64,000 nt of DNA, from NCBI RefSeq assembly GCF_002795865.1, contig NZ_CP024920.1, positions 496,001-560,000 of the forward strand, read 5' to 3'. How positions within the stretch are numbered: the first letter of the stretch is position 1; each line of letters begins with the position of its first letter. The notes beneath the pieces were generated by a model. That model did no database searches. It saw only the letters and a list, made by a program, of their open reading frames with translations, and had not been told where the DNA came from. This DNA comes from Qipengyuania seohaensis. Its GTDB lineage: Bacteria; Pseudomonadota; Alphaproteobacteria; Sphingomonadales; Sphingomonadaceae. Below, in pieces: positions 55,457-63,049 of this stretch. The translations under genes were made by a program, and so were the position numbers.

Positions 55457-55488
55457 CGTTCATGTAGATGAACGCGTCAAGATGAACG
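55457..55488. repeat. TGAACG repeats upstream of response regulator
   Basis: CGTTCAT (55457-55463), ATGAACG (55468-55474) and ATGAACG (55482-55488): one 7-bp inverted pair with a GTAG centre and a direct copy 14 bp on. They lie 35-66 bp upstream of the regulator start and share TGAACG with 55862-55888. Confidence 0.6.
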
Positions 55489-55517
55489 GAGTTTCTTGTG
55501 CCCGGTGCCGGACCGCC

Positions 55518-55823
55518 TCAGCGGCTGCGGCGCAGGACCCGGCCGGTGCGCGCGTCGACGTCGACGAACTTCACCTTGCCGTTCTTGATGAACTTCAGGC
55601 GGTAGGCCATCGCGGTCGAATCGTAGTCGAAACCGAGGTATTCCGCGTCGCCCATCGAAGGGACGATGCGATTTTCGATTTCGCGTGCGCGCATGATGTT
55701 GCCTGCCCGCATTTCCTTGCGCGCTTCGCCCTGGTCGGTGCGACGCTGTGCCTCTGCCGGGGTCGCCAGCAGCGGACCGGCGACGAGACCGAAAGCGAGG
55801 AAGGATGCAAGCAGGCGTTTCAT
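55518..55823 (-). CDS. PepSY-domain periplasmic protein
   Basis: 101 residues: a signal peptide (cleavage near ATPAEAQ, residue 26) and one PepSY domain, with AEYLGFDYDSTAMAYRLKFI and VDVDARTGRVL. PepSY proteins are often small regulators or inhibitors secreted to the periplasm. The gene is 95 bp upstream of the response regulator on the same strand, and a periplasmic PepSY protein next to a sensor kinase suggests a modulator, by analogy with other such neighbours. Confidence 0.9.
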   Translation of the reverse strand: MKRLLASFLAFGLVAGPLLATPAEAQRRTDQGEARKEMRAGNIMRAREIENRIVPSMGDAEYLGFDYDSTAMAYRLKFIKNGKVKFVDVDARTGRVLRRSR

Positions 55824-55861
55824 GATGCTGTAGTGACTACTCCCGAGCCATTGAACAAGTC

Positions 55862-55888
55862 GTGAATGTGGACGTTCACAATCGTTCA
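55862..55888. repeat. TGAACG repeats upstream of PepSY gene
   Basis: CGTTCA at 55873-55878 and 55883-55888 form a direct repeat with 10-bp period; GTGAA (55862-55866) and TTCAC (55875-55879) form an inverted pair. They are 39-65 bp upstream of the PepSY start and overlap the SIMPL gene stop. Confidence 0.55.
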
Positions 55889-56605
55889 GCGCGTCATCTC
55901 GTATTTGACCGTTACATTGACGCCGGTGCTGACGAGGCCGGGTTGGACGGGCGCCGACTGGTCTGCAGCGGCTTCCAAAGAGGCCGTGCGTACGACCGGA
56001 TAGGGGCCCGGCGAGCGACCGGTAATCGTCTCGTTCACCTCGAGCAGGCGGATTCCGGTGAAGCCGGCAAGCTGCGCGTATTCAAGCGCCTGTTCGCGGC
56101 CACGCTGCATCGCCGTGGCGCGCGCACGCGCCTTGGCATCGGTGTCGTCTTCGAGGCTGAAGCGCGGACCGTCCAGATTGGTGGCCCCAGCTACGACCAG
56201 TGCATCCAGCACCTTGCCGGTCTCGTCGATATCACGCAGCTTCACGCTCACCTGGTTCATCGCCTGGTAGCCACGGAACACCTGCCGCTGCTGGCGCTGG
56301 TCGTAATCGTAGCGCGCGTTGAGATTGATACCCGAGGTCTGGATGTCCCGCTCCGCCACGCCGAGCGCCTTGATCCGTTCGATTACCTTGCGCATCTCGA
56401 CCGAATTCTGCCGCAGGGCTTCGACTGCGGTGGGTGCATTGGTCACCACGCCCGCACCGACATTGACGATGTCGGGCTCCGCTTCGATCTGCTCCGAAAT
56501 ACTGAGCTCCACGACGGGGCCGGTCGAGGCGATCTGAACTTCGGCGGCCTGGGCTGTTCCGGCCATGGCGAGCGCTGCAAGAGCTGGGACGGTGTGGCGG
56601 ATCAT
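55886..56605 (-). CDS. SIMPL-domain (DUF541) periplasmic protein
   Basis: 239 residues: a signal peptide ending AQAAE (about 21), then the SIMPL fold with VVELSISEQIEAEPDIVNVGAGV, QTSGINLNARYDYD, GYQAMNQVSVKLRD and a C-terminal GVNVTVKYEM. Members (OMP26, BP26, YggE) have been linked to oxidative-stress tolerance and surface antigens; the function is not established. A perfect AAGGAG precedes the ATG at 56605. It is divergent from the amidohydrolase gene. Confidence 0.9.
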   Translation of the reverse strand: MIRHTVPALAALAMAGTAQAAEVQIASTGPVVELSISEQIEAEPDIVNVGAGVVTNAPTAVEALRQNSVEMRKVIERIKALGVAERDIQTSGINLNARYDYDQRQQRQVFRGYQAMNQVSVKLRDIDETGKVLDALVVAGATNLDGPRFSLEDDTDAKARARATAMQRGREQALEYAQLAGFTGIRLLEVNETITGRSPGPYPVVRTASLEAAADQSAPVQPGLVSTGVNVTVKYEMTR

Positions 56606-56734
56606 GGCGTAACTCCTTTTGTTGAGACGCGTTTTTCGGCTCCCCACCTTTACCAACGGCTGAACGCGCAGGTTCCCTTCTTTTCATCTTCGTCCGATGA
56701 CGTTAGCGCAGAGTACATGTTGAGGGGGACCGGA

Positions 56735-58309
56735 ATGCGGCTTGGCAAATATCTCATCGCGATGGCAGCGGCGACGCTCGGGAGCGGGCTATCGGCGCAG
56801 ATGGAGCCGGTGCCCGATATCCAGCCGGGCGAAGCGGAAGGGCCGTTCGGGACACTCATCGTGTCGGGCGCCACCATGATCGAAGGCTCCGGCGCGCCGC
56901 CGATGGGACCTGTCGATATCGTGATCGAAGGCAATCGCATCGCAGCCATCCATGGCGGCGGCGCACCAGCAGATGTGAAGGCGGCGGCCGACCGCGTGGT
57001 CGATGCCACCGGCATGACGGTCATGCCCGGTTTCGTCGACGCGCATGGGCACAATGGCGATCCGTCCAAGGCTGCGCAGCCCTCCTACGGCTATCGCCTC
57101 TGGCTTGCGCACGGCGTGACCAGCGTGCGCGGGGTGAGCTTTTACTTCGGGCCAGGCCAGCCGGATCTGACCGACCGCCAGCGCAGCGAAGCGAATGCGA
57201 TCGTCGCCCCGCGCCTGTTCCCCTACGCCGTGTTCGGCGACAAATGGGGCCGCAGCGCTCCGACAACGCCTGCCGAAGCGCGCGAATGGGTTCGCTGGGC
57301 CAAGGCGCAGGGGTTCTGGGGGATCAAGTTCTTCAATTCCGCGATGCCCGACGTGCTGGGCGCAGCTCTCGACGAGGCCGAAAAACAGGGCCTCGGAACG
57401 GTCGCCCACCTCGCCCAGCCGGGTGTACAGCGCGTCAACGCTCGCAAAGCTGTCGAACTTGGTCTCGACGGGATCACGCACTTCTACGGTCACTTCGAAA
57501 GCCTGCTCGATGACAATGCGCTGCCGCGCTATCCGAAGGGCTACAATTATTTCGACGAGCAATCGCGTTTCGCGTGGGTAGCCCGCCTCGCCGACCAGGT
57601 CGTCGAGCCGCATAGCGAGGAATGGGACGCCTATATCGACTTCCTCATCGAAAGCGGCGTGACCCTTAGCCCGACCTTCAACATCTATTCAGCCAGCCGC
57701 GATGTCATGGCTGCGAAGAACCGCGACTGGCACGCGCGCTACAGCCTTCCCTCGCTGATGGATTTTTATGCGCCGAGCGCCACCAATCACGGCAGCTATT
57801 ACAAGGACTGGAGCACGGAAGACGAGGTCGCCTGGCGCAAGTTCTACCGTTACTGGTTCGACCTGACGGCCGAATTCCACCGCCGCGGCGGACGCGTGAC
57901 TGCCGGCAGCGATCCGGGCTACATCTATCAGACATGGGGCTTCGCCTATATCGGTGAGCTTGAAATGCTGCGCGAAGCCGGCCTCAGCCCGCTCGAAGTC
58001 ATCCGAGCAGCCACAACTGCCGGGGCGCAGGAGATTTACGATCCGCGTGGTGAAGATGCGCCGATGGGCACGATCCAGGTCGGCAAGCTGGCCGATCTCG
58101 TCATCGTACCGGGCAACCCTCTCGACAACCTCAAGCTGCTCTATGGCACCGGCCACACCAAGCTTAATTACGAAACCGGCAATATCGAGCAGGTCGGCGG
58201 CGTGCGTTGGACAATCAAGGACGGGATTATCTACGACGCGCCAAAGCTTCTCGAAAGCGTCGCTGCAATGGTGGAAATGCAGAGGGGTTCGCGCAAAGCC
58301 ACACCATAG
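56735..58309 (+). CDS. Exported amidohydrolase
   Basis: 524 residues: a signal peptide (MRLGKYLIAMAAATLGSGLSAQ) and an amidohydrolase-fold TIM barrel. Metal ligands are seen as DAHGHNGD (HxH), HLAQPG, HFYGHFE and the Asp of AGSDPGYIY; the C-terminal PMGTIQVGKLADLVIVPGNPL is the composite beta-sandwich strand typical of imidazolonepropionase/dipeptidase-like members. The substrate is unknown. The start is ATG at 56735, with GAGGGGG upstream. The longer open frame reaches through the SIMPL gene antisense and is rejected. Confidence 0.9.
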   Translation: MRLGKYLIAMAAATLGSGLSAQMEPVPDIQPGEAEGPFGTLIVSGATMIEGSGAPPMGPVDIVIEGNRIAAIHGGGAPADVKAAADRVVDATGMTVMPGFVDAHGHNGDPSKAAQPSYGYRLWLAHGVTSVRGVSFYFGPGQPDLTDRQRSEANAIVAPRLFPYAVFGDKWGRSAPTTPAEAREWVRWAKAQGFWGIKFFNSAMPDVLGAALDEAEKQGLGTVAHLAQPGVQRVNARKAVELGLDGITHFYGHFESLLDDNALPRYPKGYNYFDEQSRFAWVARLADQVVEPHSEEWDAYIDFLIESGVTLSPTFNIYSASRDVMAAKNRDWHARYSLPSLMDFYAPSATNHGSYYKDWSTEDEVAWRKFYRYWFDLTAEFHRRGGRVTAGSDPGYIYQTWGFAYIGELEMLREAGLSPLEVIRAATTAGAQEIYDPRGEDAPMGTIQVGKLADLVIVPGNPLDNLKLLYGTGHTKLNYETGNIEQVGGVRWTIKDGIIYDAPKLLESVAAMVEMQRGSRKATP

Positions 58310-58352
58310 GCGCTTGCAGCTTGGGGGCCGCGCGACTACCTCGCGCTGCGTT

Positions 58353-60158
58353 ATGGCACAGCCCCCTATCCTCAGCCTCGAAGGCATGGCCCTGCAACAG
58401 GGCGGCAAGTGGCTGTTCGGCGGGCCGGATCACGACCCGCTGGACCTGCATATCGGGCCCCGCGACAGGATGGCGCTGATCGGCCGCAACGGCGTGGGCA
58501 AGACCACCCTGTTTCGCATGATCGACGGCCAGCTGGAAACCGATGCGGGCACTCGCAAGATCAAGCCCGGCACGCGGATTGTACTGCTTGAACAGGATCC
58601 CGACCTTTCCGGCCACGCCACCTTGATGCAGTGGGCGCTGGACGGCACGCATGCCCCGCAGGAACACGAGGTCGAAGCCATCGCCGGCCAGCTCGGCATC
58701 GACATGAGCCGCGCCACCGACGGCGCAAGCGGCGGCGAAAAGCGCCGTGCAGCGATTGCCCGTGCGCTGGCCCAAGACCCCGACCTGCTGTTGATGGACG
58801 AACCGACTAATCATCTCGACCTCGCCGCCATCGAATTCCTCGAAGGCTGGCTGGACCGCTATCGCGGCGCCTTCCTGGTCATCAGCCACGACCGAACATT
58901 CCTCAAACGCCTGACCCGCGCGACCATCTGGCTCGACCGCGGCAATTTGCGCCGTAAGGAAGTCGGCTTCGGCGGCTACGAGGCCTGGGAAGAACAGGTC
59001 TACGCCGAAGAAGCGCGCGCAGCGGAAAAGCTCGACGCGAAGCTGAAGCTCGAAGCGCACTGGCTCGAACGCGGCGTCACCGCACGGCGTAAACGCAATC
59101 AGGGCCGCCTGGAGAAACTGTGGCAGATGCGCGCCCAGCGTGCCTCGATGATCGCCAGTGCAGGCACCGCAAAGCTGAAGCTCGCGACGGAAGAAGATTT
59201 CAAGTCGAAGTCGGTCATCGTCGCTGAAGGGATCACCAAGGCCTACGGCGACCGCACGATCATCAAGCCGTTCAACCTGCGCATCCAGCGAGGCGACCGG
59301 ATCGGCATCGTCGGATCGAACGGCGCTGGCAAGACGACACTGCTGAAAATGCTGACCGGCGAACTGGAACCCGACAGCGGCACGGTGGAAATCGCCAAGA
59401 CGCTGACAGGCGTGATGATCGACCAGCAGCGCCAACTGCTGACCGACGACAAGACCGTTCGCCACGTGCTGGCGGAAGGCGGCGACTGGATCGATGTGCG
59501 CGGCGTGCGCAAGCACGTTCAGGGCTATCTCAAGGAGTTCCTGTTCGACCCGAAGATCGTGGACATGAAGGTGTCGGTCCTTTCCGGCGGCGAGCGTTCG
59601 CGGCTGTTGTTGGCGCGTGAATTCGCGAAGGCCTCAAATCTCCTCGTCCTCGACGAACCGACCAACGATCTCGACCTCGAAACGCTCGACCTCTTGCAGG
59701 AAGTCATCGCGGATTACGAAGGCACCGTGCTGATCGTCAGCCATGATCGCGACTTCCTCGATCGCACCGTCACCATCACGCTCGGCCTCGACGGCACGGG
59801 CAAGGTCGATGTCGTGGCCGGCGGGTACGAAGACTGGGAAAAGAAACGCCGCGCACCTGTCGAGCGCAAGGAGAAGCGGCAGGACAAGCCCGCTGCGAAA
59901 CCTGCCGAACAAGCCAAAGCGAAGCCGACAAAGTTATCCTACAAGGACCAGCGCGATCTGGAGCTGTTGCCTGCACGTATCGAGGAACTGGAAACAGCGA
60001 TCGCCAAGGGCGAGACGATCCTTTCCGACCCCGATCTCTACACCAAGGATCCCAAGAAATTCGCCACGATCAGCGAAGGGATCGAGAATGCTCGCACCGA
60101 AAAGGATGCGGCAGAAGAACGCTGGCTGATGCTGGCGGAAATGGCAGAGGCACTTTGA
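58353..60158 (+). CDS. ABC-F family ATPase, Uup-like
   Basis: 601-residue soluble protein with two ABC domains (first Walker A GRNGVGKTT, signature GASGGEKRR, Walker B LLLMDEPTNHLD; second GSNGAGKTT, LSGGERSR, LLVLDEPTNDLD). The inter-domain linker (about 220-290) contains EEQVYAEEARAAEKLDAKL and the helical arm that inserts into the ribosomal E site. The charged Lys-rich linker and coiled-coil end (about 505-601) resemble Uup rather than EttA. It acts on ribosomes rather than membranes. The stop overlaps the glycosylase start (TTGA). Confidence 0.9.
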   Translation: MAQPPILSLEGMALQQGGKWLFGGPDHDPLDLHIGPRDRMALIGRNGVGKTTLFRMIDGQLETDAGTRKIKPGTRIVLLEQDPDLSGHATLMQWALDGTHAPQEHEVEAIAGQLGIDMSRATDGASGGEKRRAAIARALAQDPDLLLMDEPTNHLDLAAIEFLEGWLDRYRGAFLVISHDRTFLKRLTRATIWLDRGNLRRKEVGFGGYEAWEEQVYAEEARAAEKLDAKLKLEAHWLERGVTARRKRNQGRLEKLWQMRAQRASMIASAGTAKLKLATEEDFKSKSVIVAEGITKAYGDRTIIKPFNLRIQRGDRIGIVGSNGAGKTTLLKMLTGELEPDSGTVEIAKTLTGVMIDQQRQLLTDDKTVRHVLAEGGDWIDVRGVRKHVQGYLKEFLFDPKIVDMKVSVLSGGERSRLLLAREFAKASNLLVLDEPTNDLDLETLDLLQEVIADYEGTVLIVSHDRDFLDRTVTITLGLDGTGKVDVVAGGYEDWEKKRRAPVERKEKRQDKPAAKPAEQAKAKPTKLSYKDQRDLELLPARIEELETAIAKGETILSDPDLYTKDPKKFATISEGIENARTEKDAAEERWLMLAEMAEAL

Positions 60159-60733
60159 GCGCAGAAGCGCTTGCATCACGGATTGCCGCCTGCAGGCTAT
60201 GCGAAGAGCACCTGCCCCACGGGGTACGCGCCGTCGTCAGCTTTTCGCCCGATGCGCGCCTGCTCATCATCGGCCAGGCACCCGGATCGAAAGTCCACGA
60301 AAGCGGCATTCCGTGGGACGACGCGAGCGGCGACCGGCTGCGCGAATGGACCGGACTGACGAAGGATCAGATGTACGATCCCGCGCAGGTCGCGCTTGTG
60401 CCCATGGGGTTCTGTTATCCAGGCAAAGCCAGCGGGGGCGACAAGCCGCCCCGACCGGAATGCGCGCCGCAATGGCACGAAAGCGTGCTGGACGTCCTTC
60501 CCGAAAACCGTCTGACCTTACTCGTCGGCACCTATGCGCAGGCCTATTACCTGCCGCAGGCGCGCAAGCTGTCGATGACGGAGCGGGTACGAAACTTCGG
60601 GCACTATTTGCCGGATTTCCTTCCCCTACCCCACCCCGCATGGCGATCGACGCTCTGGATGCGCAAGAACCCGTGGTTCGAAAACGAGGTCCTCCCGCAA
60701 TTGCGTGACCTGGTCTCTCACCGGATCCGATAG
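60155..60733 (+). CDS. Uracil-DNA glycosylase superfamily protein, four-Cys
   Basis: 192 residues. Motif 1 is LIIGQAPGSKVHESGIPW and motif 2 LPHPAWRSTLW. C13, C16, C87 and C103 occur with the CxxC and 16-residue spacing of the iron-sulfur family 4 enzymes. Differences from standard family 4: Gln instead of Glu in GQAPG, and HPAW instead of HPS. It may excise uracil, a related base, or bind DNA only. The start is TTG at 60155, overlapping the ABC-F stop. A 16-bp overlap occurs with the convergent DUF6456-like gene. Confidence 0.82.
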   Translation: MSAEALASRIAACRLCEEHLPHGVRAVVSFSPDARLLIIGQAPGSKVHESGIPWDDASGDRLREWTGLTKDQMYDPAQVALVPMGFCYPGKASGGDKPPRPECAPQWHESVLDVLPENRLTLLVGTYAQAYYLPQARKLSMTERVRNFGHYLPDFLPLPHPAWRSTLWMRKNPWFENEVLPQLRDLVSHRIR

Positions 60734-61227
60734 AAGTCGGCCACCCGGTCCAGCGCAAGCCGGAGCACCAGCTTGCCGCTCCTTGCAGGCCATCCGAGAC
60801 CCCTCTCGGCATGAGACAGGCTCTCGCAATTGCAGACCACGTGCCACAGCACATCTTTCAGACCCCTGCCTGCCTGAGCCATCGCACCGTCGAACCGGGT
60901 TCGCGCCGCGATCTGGCGTTCGCTCGGCGTCATGCCGTCACCGCCGCCCCCGTCCAAGCGGACCGGATCCCAGCGCATGGTGATACCGGGCGCGACCTGA
61001 GAGCGTTCGTAGTCCGCACGAAGCCGCTCGCCTGCATCGAACAGGCGGTCGTCGAGATGCCCGCGAGCGTGCAGCCATGAGAGCGGCGATTCCGCCACGT
61101 TTACCGTAACGGTTCGCTTCCTCCCTTTTATCGAGCCCTTTACGCTAGGCCCCTGATCGGTGAGTTCGCGTTCAACCAGTTGCTTGCGCACTATTCTTCT
61201 CCATGCCTGTGGAGAGACCGCTTGCAT
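60718..61227 (-). CDS. DUF6456-like protein
   Basis: 169 residues. The conserved C-terminal pattern is AGERLRADYERSQVAPGITMRWDP, ...ERQIAARTRFDGAMAQAGRGLKDVL, then a Cys-containing helix and WPARSGKLVLRLALDRVADFY, typical of an alphaproteobacterial family known as DUF6456. The N-terminal part is basic. Function is unknown; the helical C-terminus and divergent XRE regulator suggest, weakly, a regulatory role. It shares the 56-bp divergent region with the XRE gene. Confidence 0.75.
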   Translation of the reverse strand: MQAVSPQAWRRIVRKQLVERELTDQGPSVKGSIKGRKRTVTVNVAESPLSWLHARGHLDDRLFDAGERLRADYERSQVAPGITMRWDPVRLDGGGGDGMTPSERQIAARTRFDGAMAQAGRGLKDVLWHVVCNCESLSHAERGLGWPARSGKLVLRLALDRVADFYRIR

Positions 61228-61283
61228 ATTTTCGGTTAGTGTAGGAAAGATGAAAAACCATTTCGGTTATTGGGAGAGATCCG

Positions 61284-61856
61284 GTGATCAACCGCATCCG
61301 CGACATTCGCAAGCAAAAAGGCTGGACGCTGGCCGATCTGGCAGAGGCTTGCGACCCGCCCACCACGCCACAGACTGTCGGGCGGCTGGAAACGGGGATG
61401 CGGAATCTCTCGCTGAAATGGATGGAACGGATTGCCGCAGCACTCGGGGTCGAGCCCGAAGTTCTGGTCCGCTCCGAAAAGGCCGCCCACCCGCAGGTCG
61501 TCGCCACGCTCGGCAAGGATGGTCCTGAAGCCCTCGATACTACTCGCGACGCGCTTCTGGCCACCGACCTCGGCGCCGACGGCGCCCTGATGGTACTGAC
61601 CATCGATTACCCCCACGGGGAATATCGTCCCGGAGACCAGCTGTGGCTGCGCCAGATCGATCCGGAAGATGCCGGGCGCGCGGTCAACCGCGACGTCCTC
61701 GTCCCGCGCAAGGCCGGGCGCTTCTCCTTCGGACGGCTGATCGATCGGCAGGGCAGCCTCGTGGGTATCTTGCCGCCTGGCCACGGCGAAAAGCAGCAGG
61801 TGGTGGACAGCCCGCCCTGGATCGGTGTCGCCGAAATGCTGGTCCGCCGACTGTGA
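61284..61856 (+). CDS. XRE-family regulator with degenerate C-terminal domain
   Basis: 190 residues: an N-terminal Cro/CI helix-turn-helix (about 3-60, KGWTLADLAEACDPPTTPQTVGRLE) and a C-terminal domain (about 95-185) with YRPGDQLWLRQID, NRDVLVPRKAGRFSFGRL and GILPPGHGE, resembling the beta-rich S24 peptidase-like domain of phage-type repressors, but without the usual GxSM catalytic Ser and Lys pair. The start is GTG at 61284 after GGGAGAG. The stop is inside the GTG start of the following glycosyltransferase (GTGA), so the two are translationally coupled. Confidence 0.82.
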   Translation: MINRIRDIRKQKGWTLADLAEACDPPTTPQTVGRLETGMRNLSLKWMERIAAALGVEPEVLVRSEKAAHPQVVATLGKDGPEALDTTRDALLATDLGADGALMVLTIDYPHGEYRPGDQLWLRQIDPEDAGRAVNRDVLVPRKAGRFSFGRLIDRQGSLVGILPPGHGEKQQVVDSPPWIGVAEMLVRRL

Positions 61857-63049
61857 CCTCTGGCAAAGCCCGGCGGGCACTGGTCCTGTCGACATTGTGG
61901 CCCAATGCATCGGCGCCGAGGTTCGGAACCTTCGTCGCACGCTCTATCGAGGCACTCGGAAGGCATACCGACTGGGAGCCTGTCGTCATCAACCCTATCG
62001 GCCTGCCACCCTTGGCGCTTGGACGATATCGCGAGGCGAAGGAAGCCGCCGTCGATGGGGTGGAAAACGGTGTTGCCGTCCATCGACCGACATTTCGCCT
62101 GCTTCCCAAGGTCGGCGGACGTCTCAATCCCCGCCTGATCGCCAAGGCCGTAATGCCTCTCGCGAAGAAACTGCACGAAGAGCAGCCGTTCGACCTGATC
62201 GATGCGCAGTTTTTCTATCCGGACGGGCCGGCCGCATCGCGCATCGCAGCAGAGCTCAGCCTTCCCCTCTCGATCAAGGCGCGGGGGGCGGATATCCATT
62301 ATTGGGGCGGCCGCAGCTATGGCGCGCACGCTCTTAAAACTGCTGCCCAACAGGCTGCCGGTCTGCTCAGCGTTTCCGAAGCACTGGCGGACGACATGGC
62401 TGCGCTGGGCATGGACCGCTCCAAGATCGCGATCCATCGCACGGGCCTCGACCGTGACCGGTTCCGGCCGCTCGGCCATACCCAATTGCGTAATCGCCTC
62501 GGCGACGAGCTCGGCATCGAAATCGGCGAAGACGACCAGCTCATCGCCACCGTCGGGGCGCTCATCGAACGCAAGGGGCAGGCGCTGGTCATAAAGGCTC
62601 TTACGGACCTGCCTGACGCCCGCCTCCTGCTGGTCGGCAAGGGAGAGGACGAGGCGAGCCTGCGCGCCCTTGCAAGATCGGAGGGCGTGGCCGATCGCGT
62701 CCACCTCCTCGGCAGCGTGGATCACGATCTGTTGCCGATCATACTGTCCGCCGCCGACGTGATGGCCCTGCCATCTGCCAGCGAAGGGCTCGCCAATGCG
62801 TGGATCGAGGCACTGGCCTGCGGTACGCCCCTCGTCATCACCGACGCAGGCGGTGCGCGCGAAGTGGTGAATACTTCCGCCGCGGGAGTCATCGTCGCTC
62901 GGCGTACCGATGCGGTTCGCGAAGGGATCAGGCTGGTCTTGCAAAACAGGCGGCCACCCCTGGAGGTTGCCGCCTGTGTCGATGTTTATAGCTGGGAGGC
63001 GAACGGCGAGGCGCTAGGCGCGCATTACGATCGCCTTGTCGGGGCCTAG
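61853..63049 (+). CDS. Glycosyltransferase family 4
   Basis: 398 residues of the GT-B fold. The donor-binding EX7E motif is in SASEGLANAWIEALACGTPLV; VGALIERKGQ and GSVDHDLLPIILSAADV are typical of GT4. The N-terminal acceptor half starts with ALVLSTLWPNASAPRFGTFV. Retaining transfer from a nucleotide sugar is expected; donor and acceptor are unknown. The start is GTG at 61853 overlapping the XRE gene. The TAG stop overlaps that of convergent secF. Confidence 0.9.
   Translation: MTSGKARRALVLSTLWPNASAPRFGTFVARSIEALGRHTDWEPVVINPIGLPPLALGRYREAKEAAVDGVENGVAVHRPTFRLLPKVGGRLNPRLIAKAVMPLAKKLHEEQPFDLIDAQFFYPDGPAASRIAAELSLPLSIKARGADIHYWGGRSYGAHALKTAAQQAAGLLSVSEALADDMAALGMDRSKIAIHRTGLDRDRFRPLGHTQLRNRLGDELGIEIGEDDQLIATVGALIERKGQALVIKALTDLPDARLLLVGKGEDEASLRALARSEGVADRVHLLGSVDHDLLPIILSAADVMALPSASEGLANAWIEALACGTPLVITDAGGAREVVNTSAAGVIVARRTDAVREGIRLVLQNRRPPLEVAACVDVYSWEANGEALGAHYDRLVGA

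Noticed and set aside
55873-55888. Second LexA box near the PepSY gene (GTTC repeats)
   Set aside because: The GTTC half-sites are separated by 6 bp, not 7, so the spacing rule for the alphaproteobacterial operator fails.
55862-56734. Long N-terminal extension of the amidohydrolase
   Set aside because: It runs antisense through the SIMPL-domain gene; the signal peptide and ribosome site at 56735 fix the start.
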